The notes beneath the pieces were generated by a model that was given only the letters and a program-made list of their open reading frames with translations, searched no databases and was not told where the DNA came from. Below, one piece after another: positions 1-5,620 of a DNA stretch of 6,057 bases. The DNA lies in NCBI GenBank assembly GCA_002698165.1, contig NZVF01000016.1, forward strand, positions 24,844 through 30,900. The letters run 5' to 3'. A program made the translations under genes and the position numbers. Origin of the DNA: Planktomarina sp. (GTDB lineage Bacteria; Pseudomonadota; Alphaproteobacteria; Rhodobacterales; Rhodobacteraceae). The number at the start of each line of letters is the position of its first letter. Position 1 is the stretch's first letter.

Positions 1-565
1 TATCGATTGATTTTACCTTTTCCATCGTTAGGCCGATATCATCCAGTCCATTAATAAGACAATGTTTTTGGTGTTGATCGATATCAAACTTCATTATTTC
101 ACCGTCTGAGGTTTCAATTTGCTGATTTTCCAAGTCAACTATCATACGAGCATTACTGCCTTTTTCAGCGTCTTGCATAAGAAGCTTGAGTTCATCTTCC
201 TTAACGACGATTGGCAAAATACCATTTTTAAAACAATTATTATAAAAAATATCAGCAAAACTGGTTGAAATTACGCAGCGAATGCCAAAATCTAATAGAG
301 CCCATGGTGCATGCTCTCGAGAAGATCCACACCCAAAGTTGTCACCTGCCACAAGTATATTCGCATCGCGATAGGCCTCTTGGTTTAAGATAAAGTCAGG
401 GTTTTCTGTTCCGTCCATTTGATATCGCATTTCATGAAATGCACTGACACCTAACCCAGAGCGTTTAATGGTTTTTAAAAATTGTTTTGGGATAATCATG
501 TCCGTATCTATATTGATCAACGGCATAGGCGCAGCAACTGCCGTCATTTTCTCAAACTTTTCCAT
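1..565 (-). CDS. leuD: 3-isopropylmalate dehydratase small subunit LeuD, partial (C-terminus beyond the window)
   Basis: LeuD is the small (swivel-domain) subunit of isopropylmalate isomerase. With LeuC it interconverts 2- and 3-isopropylmalate in the cytoplasm, the second committed step of leucine synthesis. I translated the minus strand by hand from the ATG at 565-563 and obtained 188 open codons to the window edge with no stop. The family is about 200 residues, so only roughly the last dozen are missing. The N-terminus [20 protein letters not shown] is followed by [11 protein letters not shown] (residues 21-31), and the hallmark [17 protein letters not shown] lies at 74-90. Both are typical of the substrate-recognition loop and swivel fold. 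The start overlaps the leuC stop by one base (TAATG), with a weak GGGAA eight bases upstream inside leuC, so translational coupling is likely. Identification is firm; only the 3' end is unseen. Confidence 0.97.
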   Translation of the reverse strand, partial: MEKFEKMTAVAAPMPLINIDTDMIIPKQFLKTIKRSGLGVSAFHEMRYQMDGTENPDFILNQEAYRDANILVAGDNFGCGSSREHAPWALLDFGIRCVISTSFADIFYNNCFKNGILPIVVKEDELKLLMQDAEKGSNARMIVDLENQQIETSDGEIMKFDIDQHQKHCLINGLDDIGLTMEKVKSID

Positions 566-1968
566 TACATTAATTCCCGAACATCAGTAAGTTTACCGGT
601 TACTGCAGCGGCAGCGGCCATGGCTGGGCTCATTAAATGCGTTCGGGACTCACGGCCTTGACGCCCTTCAAAATTGCGGTTGCTAGTTGAGGCACATCTA
701 ACCTTTGGACCCAGTTGATCAGGGTTCATTCCTAGACACATTGAGCAACCTGCTAACCGCCACTCAAATCCTGCTGCTTTAAAAATTTCTGCGAGACCCT
801 CTTCCTCAGCTTGCAACCGGACGAGACCTGACCCAGGCACTACCATTGCGATCAAGCCATCTTGAATTTTTTTACCTTTAACAATGTCAGCTGCTGCGCG
901 TAAATCTTCAATTCGTCCATTTGTACATGAACCAATAAAAACAGCATCAATCTGTACGTCTTGTAGTCGCGTCCCTGGTGTCAGTCCCATGTAGTCAAGG
1001 CTACGTTGCGCCGCTGCCACTTTACCACCTGAAAAATCTGCAGCCGCTGGCACAGTGGACGTAATAGGTAAAACGTCTTCAGGGCTTGTACCCCAGGTTA
1101 CAACAGGCGCAATGTCTTCACCTTTTAGGGTTATAACTTTATCAAAATGGGCTTGATCATCAGAAAATAAAGTACGCCAATACTGCATAGCAGAATCCCA
1201 CTGATCACCAGTTGGAGCGTTTGGCCGACCGAAGCAATACTTAAATGTAATTTCATCAGGCGCTATAAGGCCCGCGCGCGCTCCACCCTCAATAGCCATA
1301 TTACATATAGTCATCCTGCCTTCCATTGAGAGGCTTTGAATTGCTTCACCGCAGTACTCAATGACGTAACCTGTGCCACCCGCAGTACCTGTTTTTCCTA
1401 TAACAGCGAGCGTGATGTCTTTTGCTGTGACTCCGGAGCTCAGCTTGCCGGTGATTTCGACTTTCATATTTTTTGATTTTTTTTGGATCAATGTCTGAGT
1501 CGCTAAAACATGTTCGACTTCAGAAGTGCCTATTCCATGCGCTAATGCACCAAAAGCGCCATGGGTGGCCGTATGGCTATCACCACATACAATTGTCATG
1601 CCAGGTAGTGTCCAGCCTTGTTCTGGGCCTATTATATGGACAATCCCCTGACGGATATCATCTACGGGGTAATATACAATTCCAAACTCGTGAGCATTTT
1701 TATCGAGAGCCTCGACTTGAATTCGGCTTTCTTCGTTGTCAATCTTCTTTAGCCGATCCAAAGTTGTTGGAACGTTATGGTCTGGGACGGCAATGGTTTT
1801 TTGTGGTGCGCGTACTTTGCGACCAGACATTCGAAGCCCCTCAAATGCTTGAGGACTTGTCACTTCGTGAACTAAATGTCTGTCGATATAAAGCAGGCAT
1901 GTTCCGTCATCACCTTGGTGTGCCACATGAGCGTCCCAGATTTTATCATAGAGTGTTTTAGGTGCCAT
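565..1968 (-). CDS. leuC: 3-isopropylmalate dehydratase large subunit LeuC
   Basis: LeuC is the large, iron-sulfur-bearing subunit of isopropylmalate isomerase and belongs to the aconitase family. It acts with LeuD as a heterodimer on the dehydration/hydration of isopropylmalate. The 467 residues match the usual family length. The N-terminus carries [20 protein letters not shown] (25-44), and the active-site segment [17 protein letters not shown] lies at 129-145. The three cysteines expected to ligate the [4Fe-4S] cluster are Cys348 (in GSCTNGR), Cys408 and Cys411 (in [12 protein letters not shown]). The C-terminal signature [14 protein letters not shown] (425-438) and [14 protein letters not shown] follow. 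The chosen ATG gives the conserved [15 protein letters not shown] start and has AAGGA nine bases upstream. It is the first gene of a leftward leuCD unit whose promoter must lie in the AT-rich region to its right. Nothing looks broken. Confidence 0.98.
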   Translation of the reverse strand: MAPKTLYDKIWDAHVAHQGDDGTCLLYIDRHLVHEVTSPQAFEGLRMSGRKVRAPQKTIAVPDHNVPTTLDRLKKIDNEESRIQVEALDKNAHEFGIVYYPVDDIRQGIVHIIGPEQGWTLPGMTIVCGDSHTATHGAFGALAHGIGTSEVEHVLATQTLIQKKSKNMKVEITGKLSSGVTAKDITLAVIGKTGTAGGTGYVIEYCGEAIQSLSMEGRMTICNMAIEGGARAGLIAPDEITFKYCFGRPNAPTGDQWDSAMQYWRTLFSDDQAHFDKVITLKGEDIAPVVTWGTSPEDVLPITSTVPAAADFSGGKVAAAQRSLDYMGLTPGTRLQDVQIDAVFIGSCTNGRIEDLRAAADIVKGKKIQDGLIAMVVPGSGLVRLQAEEEGLAEIFKAAGFEWRLAGCSMCLGMNPDQLGPKVRCASTSNRNFEGRQGRESRTHLMSPAMAAAAAVTGKLTDVRELM

Positions 1969-2021
1969 ATGAGGCGATCCTTATTTTGTTACTAAACTGC
2001 GCATTTATGGTCAGGATTTAA

Positions 2022-2039
2022 TTTTGATACGAGTCAAAA
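2022..2039. promoter_or_regulatory. 6-bp inverted repeat in the leuC leader, possible operator
   Basis: TTTTGA at 2022-2027 and TCAAAA at 2034-2039 form a perfect inverted repeat with a 6-base spacer. It lies about 55 bases before the leuC start and just downstream of the proximal candidate promoter. A second short repeat, AGTAA-N6-TTACT at 2039-2054, abuts it. Such spacing fits a dimeric regulator binding downstream of a promoter, but repeats of this size can arise by chance in AT-rich DNA. No regulator can be named. Confidence 0.25.
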
Positions 2040-2063
2040 GTAATCCCGCTTACTATCCATCTA

Positions 2064-2092
2064 GTAATAAAGTTATATTATTGGAATGGCAA
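2064..2092 (-). promoter_or_regulatory. Candidate proximal promoter of leuCD
   Basis: On the minus strand TTGCCA (2092-2087, five of six matches to the -35 consensus) is followed after exactly 17 bases by TATTAC (2069-2064, four of six matches to the -10). Transcription would start near 2057, giving a leader of about 90 nt before leuC. The -35 overlaps the 13-bp sequence shared with the upstream palindrome (2090-2102), which could place this promoter under the same regulator. The assignment comes from consensus reading only. Confidence 0.35.
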
Positions 2093-2102
2093 AATTTAAA
2101 TA
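2090..2102. repeat. 13-bp direct repeat, copy 1 (CAAAATTTAAATA)
   Basis: The 13-mer CAAAATTTAAATA occurs here and again at 2199-2211, inside the 22-bp palindrome, with starts 109 bases apart. In a 22-base alignment of 2087-2108 with 2196-2217, 16 positions match, including the TG.CAA arm. This copy therefore looks like a site with one good and one degraded half. It overlaps the -35 of the proximal leuC promoter candidate. The low sequence complexity limits the weight of the match. Confidence 0.5.
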
Positions 2103-2145
2103 CTAGGCGCATCGATTAAAAGTAATTCTGAATACACTCGTGATC

Positions 2146-2175
2146 AAGTTTAGAAACTTTAAAATTGTAACAATT
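2146..2175. repeat. Two adjacent short palindromes in the divergent region
   Basis: AAGTTT-AG-AAACTT (2146-2159) and AATTGT-A-ACAATT (2163-2175) are two perfect 6-bp inverted repeats, three bases apart. Their centres are about 16.5 bases apart. They sit between the 22-bp palindrome and leuC and overlap the -10 position of the distal leuC promoter candidate. They could be operator half-sites or chance repeats in AT-rich sequence; neither is followed by a T-run that would make it a terminator. Confidence 0.3.
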
Positions 2176-2201
2176 CTTATCAATATTAGTACCAGTGACA
2201 A
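2173..2201 (-). promoter_or_regulatory. Candidate distal promoter facing leuC, starting in the palindrome
   Basis: The left arm of the 22-bp palindrome reads TTGTCA on the minus strand (2201-2196, five of six -35 matches). After 17 bases comes AAGAAT (2178-2173, four of six -10 matches). Transcription would start near 2166, leaving a leader of about 200 nt before leuC. It mirrors the plus-strand candidate at 2212-2240. The -10 is poor, so this is a weaker candidate than that one. Confidence 0.25.
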
Positions 2202-2217
2202 AATTTAAATATTGTCA
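2196..2217. promoter_or_regulatory. 22-bp near-perfect palindrome, candidate operator
   Basis: The sequence reads TGACAA-N10-TTGTCA, and the central ten bases (AATTTAAATA) continue the symmetry. Only one base pair of eleven (positions 7 and 16, both A) breaks it. It is the longest inverted repeat I found in the gene-free region. Both arms are -35-like (TTGTCA) and face outwards, so a protein bound here would cover the -35 of promoters in both directions. It lies within the gap between divergent leuC and rsfS. The form suits a dimeric repressor or activator, but the family cannot be told from the site alone. Confidence 0.5.
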
Positions 2218-2240
2218 TTTCTATTTCAGATATAAATAAT
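2212..2240 (+). promoter_or_regulatory. Candidate rightward promoter starting in the palindrome
   Basis: TTGTCA (2212-2217, five of six -35 matches) is followed after 17 bases by AATAAT (2235-2240, five of six -10 matches). This is the best sigma-70-like pair I found in the gap. Transcription would begin near 2247, about 200 bases upstream of rsfS. It would yield either a long 5' leader for the rsfS operon or a separate short RNA. AT-rich DNA produces such matches by chance, so the call is tentative. Confidence 0.4.
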
Positions 2241-2278
2241 AAAGCTACAAATTTTTCTTAATTGGATGCTTTGGCAGG

Positions 2279-2308
2279 TAACTCTAATAAAAATTAAAAA
2301 TAGAGTAA
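2279..2308. repeat. Spaced inverted repeat ACTCTA-N14-TAGAGT
   Basis: ACTCTA (2281-2286) and TAGAGT (2301-2306) are perfect inverted arms 20 bases apart, about two helical turns. One mismatch further out, the symmetry regains a pair (2279 with 2308). It lies between the candidate start at 2247 and rsfS. It could be an operator with separated half-sites, or a 6-bp stem with a 14-base A/T loop in the leader RNA. There is no following T-run, so it is not a convincing terminator. Confidence 0.3.
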
Positions 2309-2372
2309 AAATTTGAATTTCAGCTTAAGTAGCCATTTATAAATTATCTTTTTGATGCAGTCACAACAACGA

Positions 2373-2401
2373 TTGAGGTATCTGTTTTAGGGTGTTACTA
2401 T
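2373..2401 (+). promoter_or_regulatory. Candidate rsfS-proximal promoter (extended -10)
   Basis: TTGAGG (2373-2378, four of six -35 matches) is followed after 17 bases by TACTAT (2396-2401, four of six -10 matches). A TG dinucleotide sits one base before the -10 (2393-2394), forming an extended -10 element. Transcription would start near 2408, giving a leader of about 40 nt to the rsfS ATG. Correct spacing and position just before the operon favour it; the hexamers themselves are mediocre. Confidence 0.35.
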
Positions 2402-2446
2402 TTTTAAATCTGGCGCCGAGATGTCGCGGTGTATTTTTTGGAGGAC

Positions 2447-2860
2447 ATGGTCCTGTCTTTGAAGTCTGACGCGTTGAAAGTCTCCCGCAAATTTGCCAAA
2501 GGGTCATCGAGTAATACAAGCGATGCAATTTTAGCTATTGTATTAAAATCCTTAGAAGTTGATAAAGCCGAGGATGTTGTACAGATTGATCTGCGTGGAA
2601 AATCGCAGATTGGCGATTTCATGGTCATTTGCTCTGGACGGTCAGTACGTCAGGTCTCTTCAATCTCTGAAAAATTGAAAGATCGGTTGAAGGAAGAATT
2701 GGGTATAATTTCGAAGCTGGAGGGCAAAGAAACTGGTGATTGGGTTCTTGTGGACACTGGAGATGTGATCATTCATATTTTTCGTCCTGAAGTCCGCGAA
2801 TTTTATCAGCTTGACCAAATGTGGTTAGAAGCGACAGCATCGACGCAGTCAAAGGTTTGA
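2447..2860 (+). CDS. rsfS: Ribosome silencing factor RsfS
   Basis: RsfS (RsfA/Iojap/DUF143 family) binds protein uL14 on the 50S subunit and blocks joining with 30S when nutrients are scarce. From the ATG at 2447 it has 137 residues. The family core begins near residue 26 (SDAILAIVLKSLEVDKAEDV). It continues through VVQIDLRGKSQIGDFMVICS (44-63), GRSVRQVSSISEKL, LEGKETGDWVLVDTGDVIIH (91-110) and IFRPEVREFYQLDQMW (111-126). An N-terminal stretch of about 25 residues lies outside the core. The start is uncertain. An in-frame GTG at 2429 gives 143 residues but has only a weak GAG upstream. The strong GGAGG at 2440-2444 is only two bases from the ATG but eight from an in-frame CTG (2453) and fourteen from a TTG (2459). 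It is the first gene of the rightward string, and its stop overlaps rlmH. Confidence 0.93.
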   Translation: MVLSLKSDALKVSRKFAKGSSSNTSDAILAIVLKSLEVDKAEDVVQIDLRGKSQIGDFMVICSGRSVRQVSSISEKLKDRLKEELGIISKLEGKETGDWVLVDTGDVIIHIFRPEVREFYQLDQMWLEATASTQSKV

Positions 2861-3330
2861 TGCGGCTACGAATTTTGGCAATTGGGCGCTGCAGGCCAAG
2901 TCCTGAAAAAGATTTAATTACGGAATATCTTTCTCGGTTTGATAGAACGGGTCGGCCACTTGGTTTGGGGCCAGCGAAAGTACAGGAAATTGAGGATAAA
3001 AGGGGTGGCGGTAAATCTGCTGAGGGGTCTCTTTTGTTAAAAGCAGTGCCAACTGGAGCAAAATTGATTGCACTGCACGAGCATGGTCAAACTCTAACAT
3101 CGCCGCAATTTTCTGAACGATTGGCTTACTTCAGAGATACTTCGCTTCCAGAACTTATTTTTGTTATTGGTGGAGCTGATGGCTTGTCCGAAGCAGTTTT
3201 GGAAAGGGCTAATGAGAAACTAAGTTTTGGACGAATGGTTTGGGCACATATGTTGGCTCGGGTAATGTTGGCGGAACAATTGTATAGAGGGGTTTCGATC
3301 TTAGCTGGTGGACCTTATCATCGTAGCTAG
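2860..3330 (+). CDS. rlmH: 23S rRNA (pseudouridine(1915)-N3)-methyltransferase RlmH
   Basis: RlmH is a small SPOUT-class methyltransferase. It uses S-adenosylmethionine to methylate N3 of pseudouridine 1915 in helix 69 of 23S rRNA, acting on assembled 70S ribosomes. I chose the ATG at 2860, which gives 156 residues (E. coli RlmH has 155) and the typical MRLRILAIGR start. An in-frame GTG at 2821 would add 13 unrelated residues within rsfS and is rejected. The knot region shows FVIGGADGLS (101-110, cofactor loop), LSFGRMVWAHMLARVMLAEQ (121-140), LYRGVSI and the C-terminal PYHR (152-155). The start overlaps the rsfS stop by one base (TGATG), a junction suggesting translational coupling; rsfS-rlmH adjacency is common across bacteria. 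No defect is visible. Confidence 0.97.
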   Translation: MRLRILAIGRCRPSPEKDLITEYLSRFDRTGRPLGLGPAKVQEIEDKRGGGKSAEGSLLLKAVPTGAKLIALHEHGQTLTSPQFSERLAYFRDTSLPELIFVIGGADGLSEAVLERANEKLSFGRMVWAHMLARVMLAEQLYRGVSILAGGPYHRS

Positions 3331-3365
3331 GTTGTTTTATTGAAATAGTTTAGGGGTATTGCGTT

Positions 3366-4199
3366 ATGGAAATTAAGTCAGAAAATACGTGTTTTGGCGG
3401 TGTGCAGGGTGTCTACTCACATGAGTCATCAAGTTGTGGGATTGAGATGACTTTTGGGCTTTATTTACCAGAGGAAGCAAAATTCAGTAGGGTCCCGGTT
3501 CTTTGGTATTTATCTGGTCTTACTTGCAATCACGAAAATGCAATGACTAAAGCTGGCGCTCAGGCATGGGCTGGTGAGCAGGGGGTTGCTCTTGTTTTTC
3601 CAGATACATCACCACGCGGTGAGAAAGTTGCTGATGACGAAGCTTTTGATTTGGGGCAGGGAGCGGGCTTTTACGTTAATGCCACGGAAGAACCTTGGGC
3701 TCCACATTTTCGCATGTGGGACTATATCTCTGATGAACTTCCACAGTTAATAGGCAAAGAGTTCTCGATCGACCTGGAACGCCAGTCCATTACTGGTCAC
3801 TCTATGGGTGGTCATGGTGCACTTACTATCGCGATGGCGCGCCCTGATCAATATAGGAGTGTCTCCGCATTTTCACCAATTTGTAATCCAATAGAATCTG
3901 ATTGGGGACAAAAGCAACTAACTTCTTACCTTGGAGAAAGAAACAGTAACTGGGAAACCCATGACGCAAGCGTTCAAATGCTAGAAAAGGGGTTTGATGG
4001 CCCAGTTTTGGTTGATACTGGAACTAAAGATCAGTTTCTAGATCTACTTAAACCAGAAACTTTGGCGTTCTCGATGGGGAAGCGACGTCAGCCAGGACAT
4101 ATTCGTTTTCAGCAGGGCTATGACCATTCTTATTTCTTTGTATCAAGCTTCATGGAGGATCATATTAATTTCCATGCTGATGCTCTTTATGCAGAGTAG
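3366..4199 (+). CDS. fghA: S-formylglutathione hydrolase (FghA/FrmB, esterase D family)
   Basis: This enzyme hydrolyses S-formylglutathione to formate and glutathione, the last step of glutathione-dependent formaldehyde oxidation in the cytoplasm. The 277 residues equal the usual family length and form one alpha/beta-hydrolase domain. LWYLSGLTCNHENAMTKAGA (46-65) holds the conserved Cys54 and oxyanion-hole region. PDTSPRGEKVADDEAFDLGQ (79-98) and GAGFYVNATEEPWAPHFRMW follow. The catalytic triad is Ser146 in GHSMGGHGAL, Asp222 in TGTKDQFLD and His254 in GYDHSYFF. An AGGGG nine bases before the ATG serves as ribosome binding site. The gap from rlmH is 35 bases with no terminator, and the stop directly abuts the sthA ATG. 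The upstream partner, class III alcohol dehydrogenase, is not in this window. Confidence 0.96.
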   Translation: MEIKSENTCFGGVQGVYSHESSSCGIEMTFGLYLPEEAKFSRVPVLWYLSGLTCNHENAMTKAGAQAWAGEQGVALVFPDTSPRGEKVADDEAFDLGQGAGFYVNATEEPWAPHFRMWDYISDELPQLIGKEFSIDLERQSITGHSMGGHGALTIAMARPDQYRSVSAFSPICNPIESDWGQKQLTSYLGERNSNWETHDASVQMLEKGFDGPVLVDTGTKDQFLDLLKPETLAFSMGKRRQPGHIRFQQGYDHSYFFVSSFMEDHINFHADALYAE

Positions 4200-5618
4200 A
4201 TGTTGACTCATTATGATCTAATCATAGTAGGATCAGGACCTGCTGGTCGGTCAGCTGCTATGCAAGCAGGTAAATTAAAACGTCGCGTTTTGGTAGTTGA
4301 CTCCAATCATCGGGTTGGAGGTGTATCTGTGCACACGGGCACTATTCCTTCGAAAACTTTACGTGAGACAGTTTTAAATTTGTCTGGATGGAGAGAACGC
4401 AGTTTTTACGGCCGTTCCTATCGCGTTAAGGAGGAAGTAGGTGCCGCTGACTTAAAAGTCAGACTGCATAAGACACTGGATTACGAGGTTGATGTCTTGG
4501 AACATCAGTTTAATAGGAACCATGTTGACACCCTGGCTGGCTCGGCTCGGTTTATTAGCCCCACTAAAATGACTGTATCTACTCAAGCTGATGAAGTTTT
4601 AGAATTATCTGCAGACCGGTTTTTAATTGCATCTGGTACCAAGACTTACCGCCCTGATACCGTTCCGTTTAACGGGTCAAATATACTTGACAGTGACGAG
4701 TTTCTACAGATGTCACAAATTCCTCGATCCTTGATTGTCGTTGGTGCTGGAGTAATTGGTGTAGAGTATGCAACAATGTTTTCCGCCCTAGATATACGTG
4801 TTACTTTGGTAGAACCACGCGATACATTTTTAGATTTTATTGATAGAACACTTATCAATGAATTCATGCATGAAATTCGTGATAACGGTGTTGATCTAAG
4901 GCTTGGTTCTTCAATCTCAGATGTAGAAGATATGGATGATTGCGTCGAAATAGCGCTTGAGAATGGGCGGCGTGTCCGTGCTGATATGCTTTTATTTGCG
5001 GCAGGTAGACTAGGTGCGACCGAAAAATTAGGCTTAGATAAAGCTGGTTTGGTTACTGATCACCGGGGTAGGATCAGTGTGGACCGTAATACTTATCAAA
5101 CGTCGGTAAATCACATTTATGCGGCAGGGGACGTTATAGGTTTTCCATCTCTTGCATCTACTGGTTCGCAACAAGGGCGAGTTGCTGCTTGCCACGCTCT
5201 GAATGTGCCCAGTTTACCAGAAAGCCCGTGGTTCCCATATGGTATTTATTCTGTTCCTGAAATTTCGACTTGCGGAATGAGTGAGGAGGAAATTCAACAA
5301 CGCAACATTCCATATGAGGTGGGTGTGGCGCGCTTTCGTGAAACCTCCAGGGGACACATAATGGGTCTAGAGCATGGAATGCTGAAAATGCTATTCTCTC
5401 TTAAAACACGGCGGGTTCTTGGTGTTCAAATAGTTGGGGAAGGCGCAACAGAATTAATCCATATCGCTCAAGCGGTTTTAAATTTAAAAGGTACTGTGGA
5501 TTATTTCGTTAAAAATACATTCAACTATCCAACATTGGCAGAAGCCTATAAAATAGCTGGCTTAGATGCGTTCAACAGAATGCCAATTCCAGAAGAACTC
5601 AAATCTGTGAAACATTAA
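4200..5618 (+). CDS. sthA: Soluble (Si-specific) NAD(P)+ transhydrogenase SthA
   Basis: SthA is a soluble FAD-dependent flavoprotein that moves reducing equivalents between NAD(H) and NADP(H) without the proton gradient. Its 472 residues have the pyridine nucleotide-disulfide reductase layout. The FAD-binding GSGPAG is at 11-16, the NAD(P)-binding GAGVIGVEYATMF at 182-194, the second FAD contact IYAAGDVIGFPSLAS at 306-320, and the dimerisation domain comes last. In the place of the redox disulfide (CxxxxC) it has GGVSVHTGTIPSK (40-52), with Ser43 and Thr48 instead of cysteines. The C-terminal HPT motif of dihydrolipoamide dehydrogenase is FNYPTLAEAYK (441-451). Both features point to SthA rather than a lipoamide or glutathione reductase. 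Glu205 ends the second strand of the nucleotide domain, which usually signals NAD preference. The ATG follows the fghA stop with no gap and only a weak AGAG upstream, so coupled translation is likely. Confidence 0.93.
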   Translation: MLTHYDLIIVGSGPAGRSAAMQAGKLKRRVLVVDSNHRVGGVSVHTGTIPSKTLRETVLNLSGWRERSFYGRSYRVKEEVGAADLKVRLHKTLDYEVDVLEHQFNRNHVDTLAGSARFISPTKMTVSTQADEVLELSADRFLIASGTKTYRPDTVPFNGSNILDSDEFLQMSQIPRSLIVVGAGVIGVEYATMFSALDIRVTLVEPRDTFLDFIDRTLINEFMHEIRDNGVDLRLGSSISDVEDMDDCVEIALENGRRVRADMLLFAAGRLGATEKLGLDKAGLVTDHRGRISVDRNTYQTSVNHIYAAGDVIGFPSLASTGSQQGRVAACHALNVPSLPESPWFPYGIYSVPEISTCGMSEEEIQQRNIPYEVGVARFRETSRGHIMGLEHGMLKMLFSLKTRRVLGVQIVGEGATELIHIAQAVLNLKGTVDYFVKNTFNYPTLAEAYKIAGLDAFNRMPIPEELKSVKH

Positions 5619-5620
5619 AA

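Larger units (their letters stand above)
1969..2446. other. Gene-free divergent regulatory region between leuC and rsfS
   Basis: No credible gene lies here: only tiny ORFs without ribosome binding sites are open. G+C is about 22% over 2161-2340 (40 of 180 by hand count), well below the flanking genes. The region must hold the promoters for leuCD (leftward) and for the rsfS operon (rightward). It contains the candidate promoters and inverted repeats listed separately. I saw no tRNA-like or recognisable riboswitch structure. A small RNA cannot be excluded. Confidence 0.7.

Noticed and set aside
1473..1961. 162-codon plus-strand open frame opposite leuC
   Set aside because: It lies wholly antisense to a convincing LeuC with intact cluster cysteines, resembles no family I know, and has an unremarkable translation.
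2034..2060. 8-residue minus-strand ORF in the leuC leader as a leucine attenuator peptide
   Set aside because: Its translation (MDSKRDYF) has no leucine, and no terminator/antiterminator pair is visible.
2196..2220. The 22-bp palindrome as a transcription terminator
   Set aside because: The stem would be mostly A-T with a short G/C part and no uninterrupted T-run after it; it also sits between divergent genes, where none needs to end.
2266..2316. 16-residue plus-strand ORF in the AT-rich gap
   Set aside because: No Shine-Dalgarno sequence and low-complexity lysine/isoleucine content; likely chance.
2404..2628. 74-codon minus-strand open frame over the rsfS start
   Set aside because: It is antisense to conserved RsfS sequence, and its product shows no recognisable motif.
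2821..2859. GTG-initiated 13-residue extension of RlmH
   Set aside because: It would lie inside rsfS; the ATG at 2860 gives the family's normal length and N-terminus and a TGATG junction.
2918..3100. 60-codon minus-strand open frame inside rlmH
   Set aside because: Shadow of the RlmH coding frame, with no family resemblance.
4646..4867. 73-codon minus-strand open frame inside sthA
   Set aside because: Shadow of the nucleotide-binding domain of SthA, with no motif.
4200..5618. Dihydrolipoamide dehydrogenase or mercuric/glutathione reductase
   Set aside because: The redox cysteine pair is absent and the C-terminal HPT motif is replaced by YPTLAEAYK, the pattern of soluble transhydrogenase.
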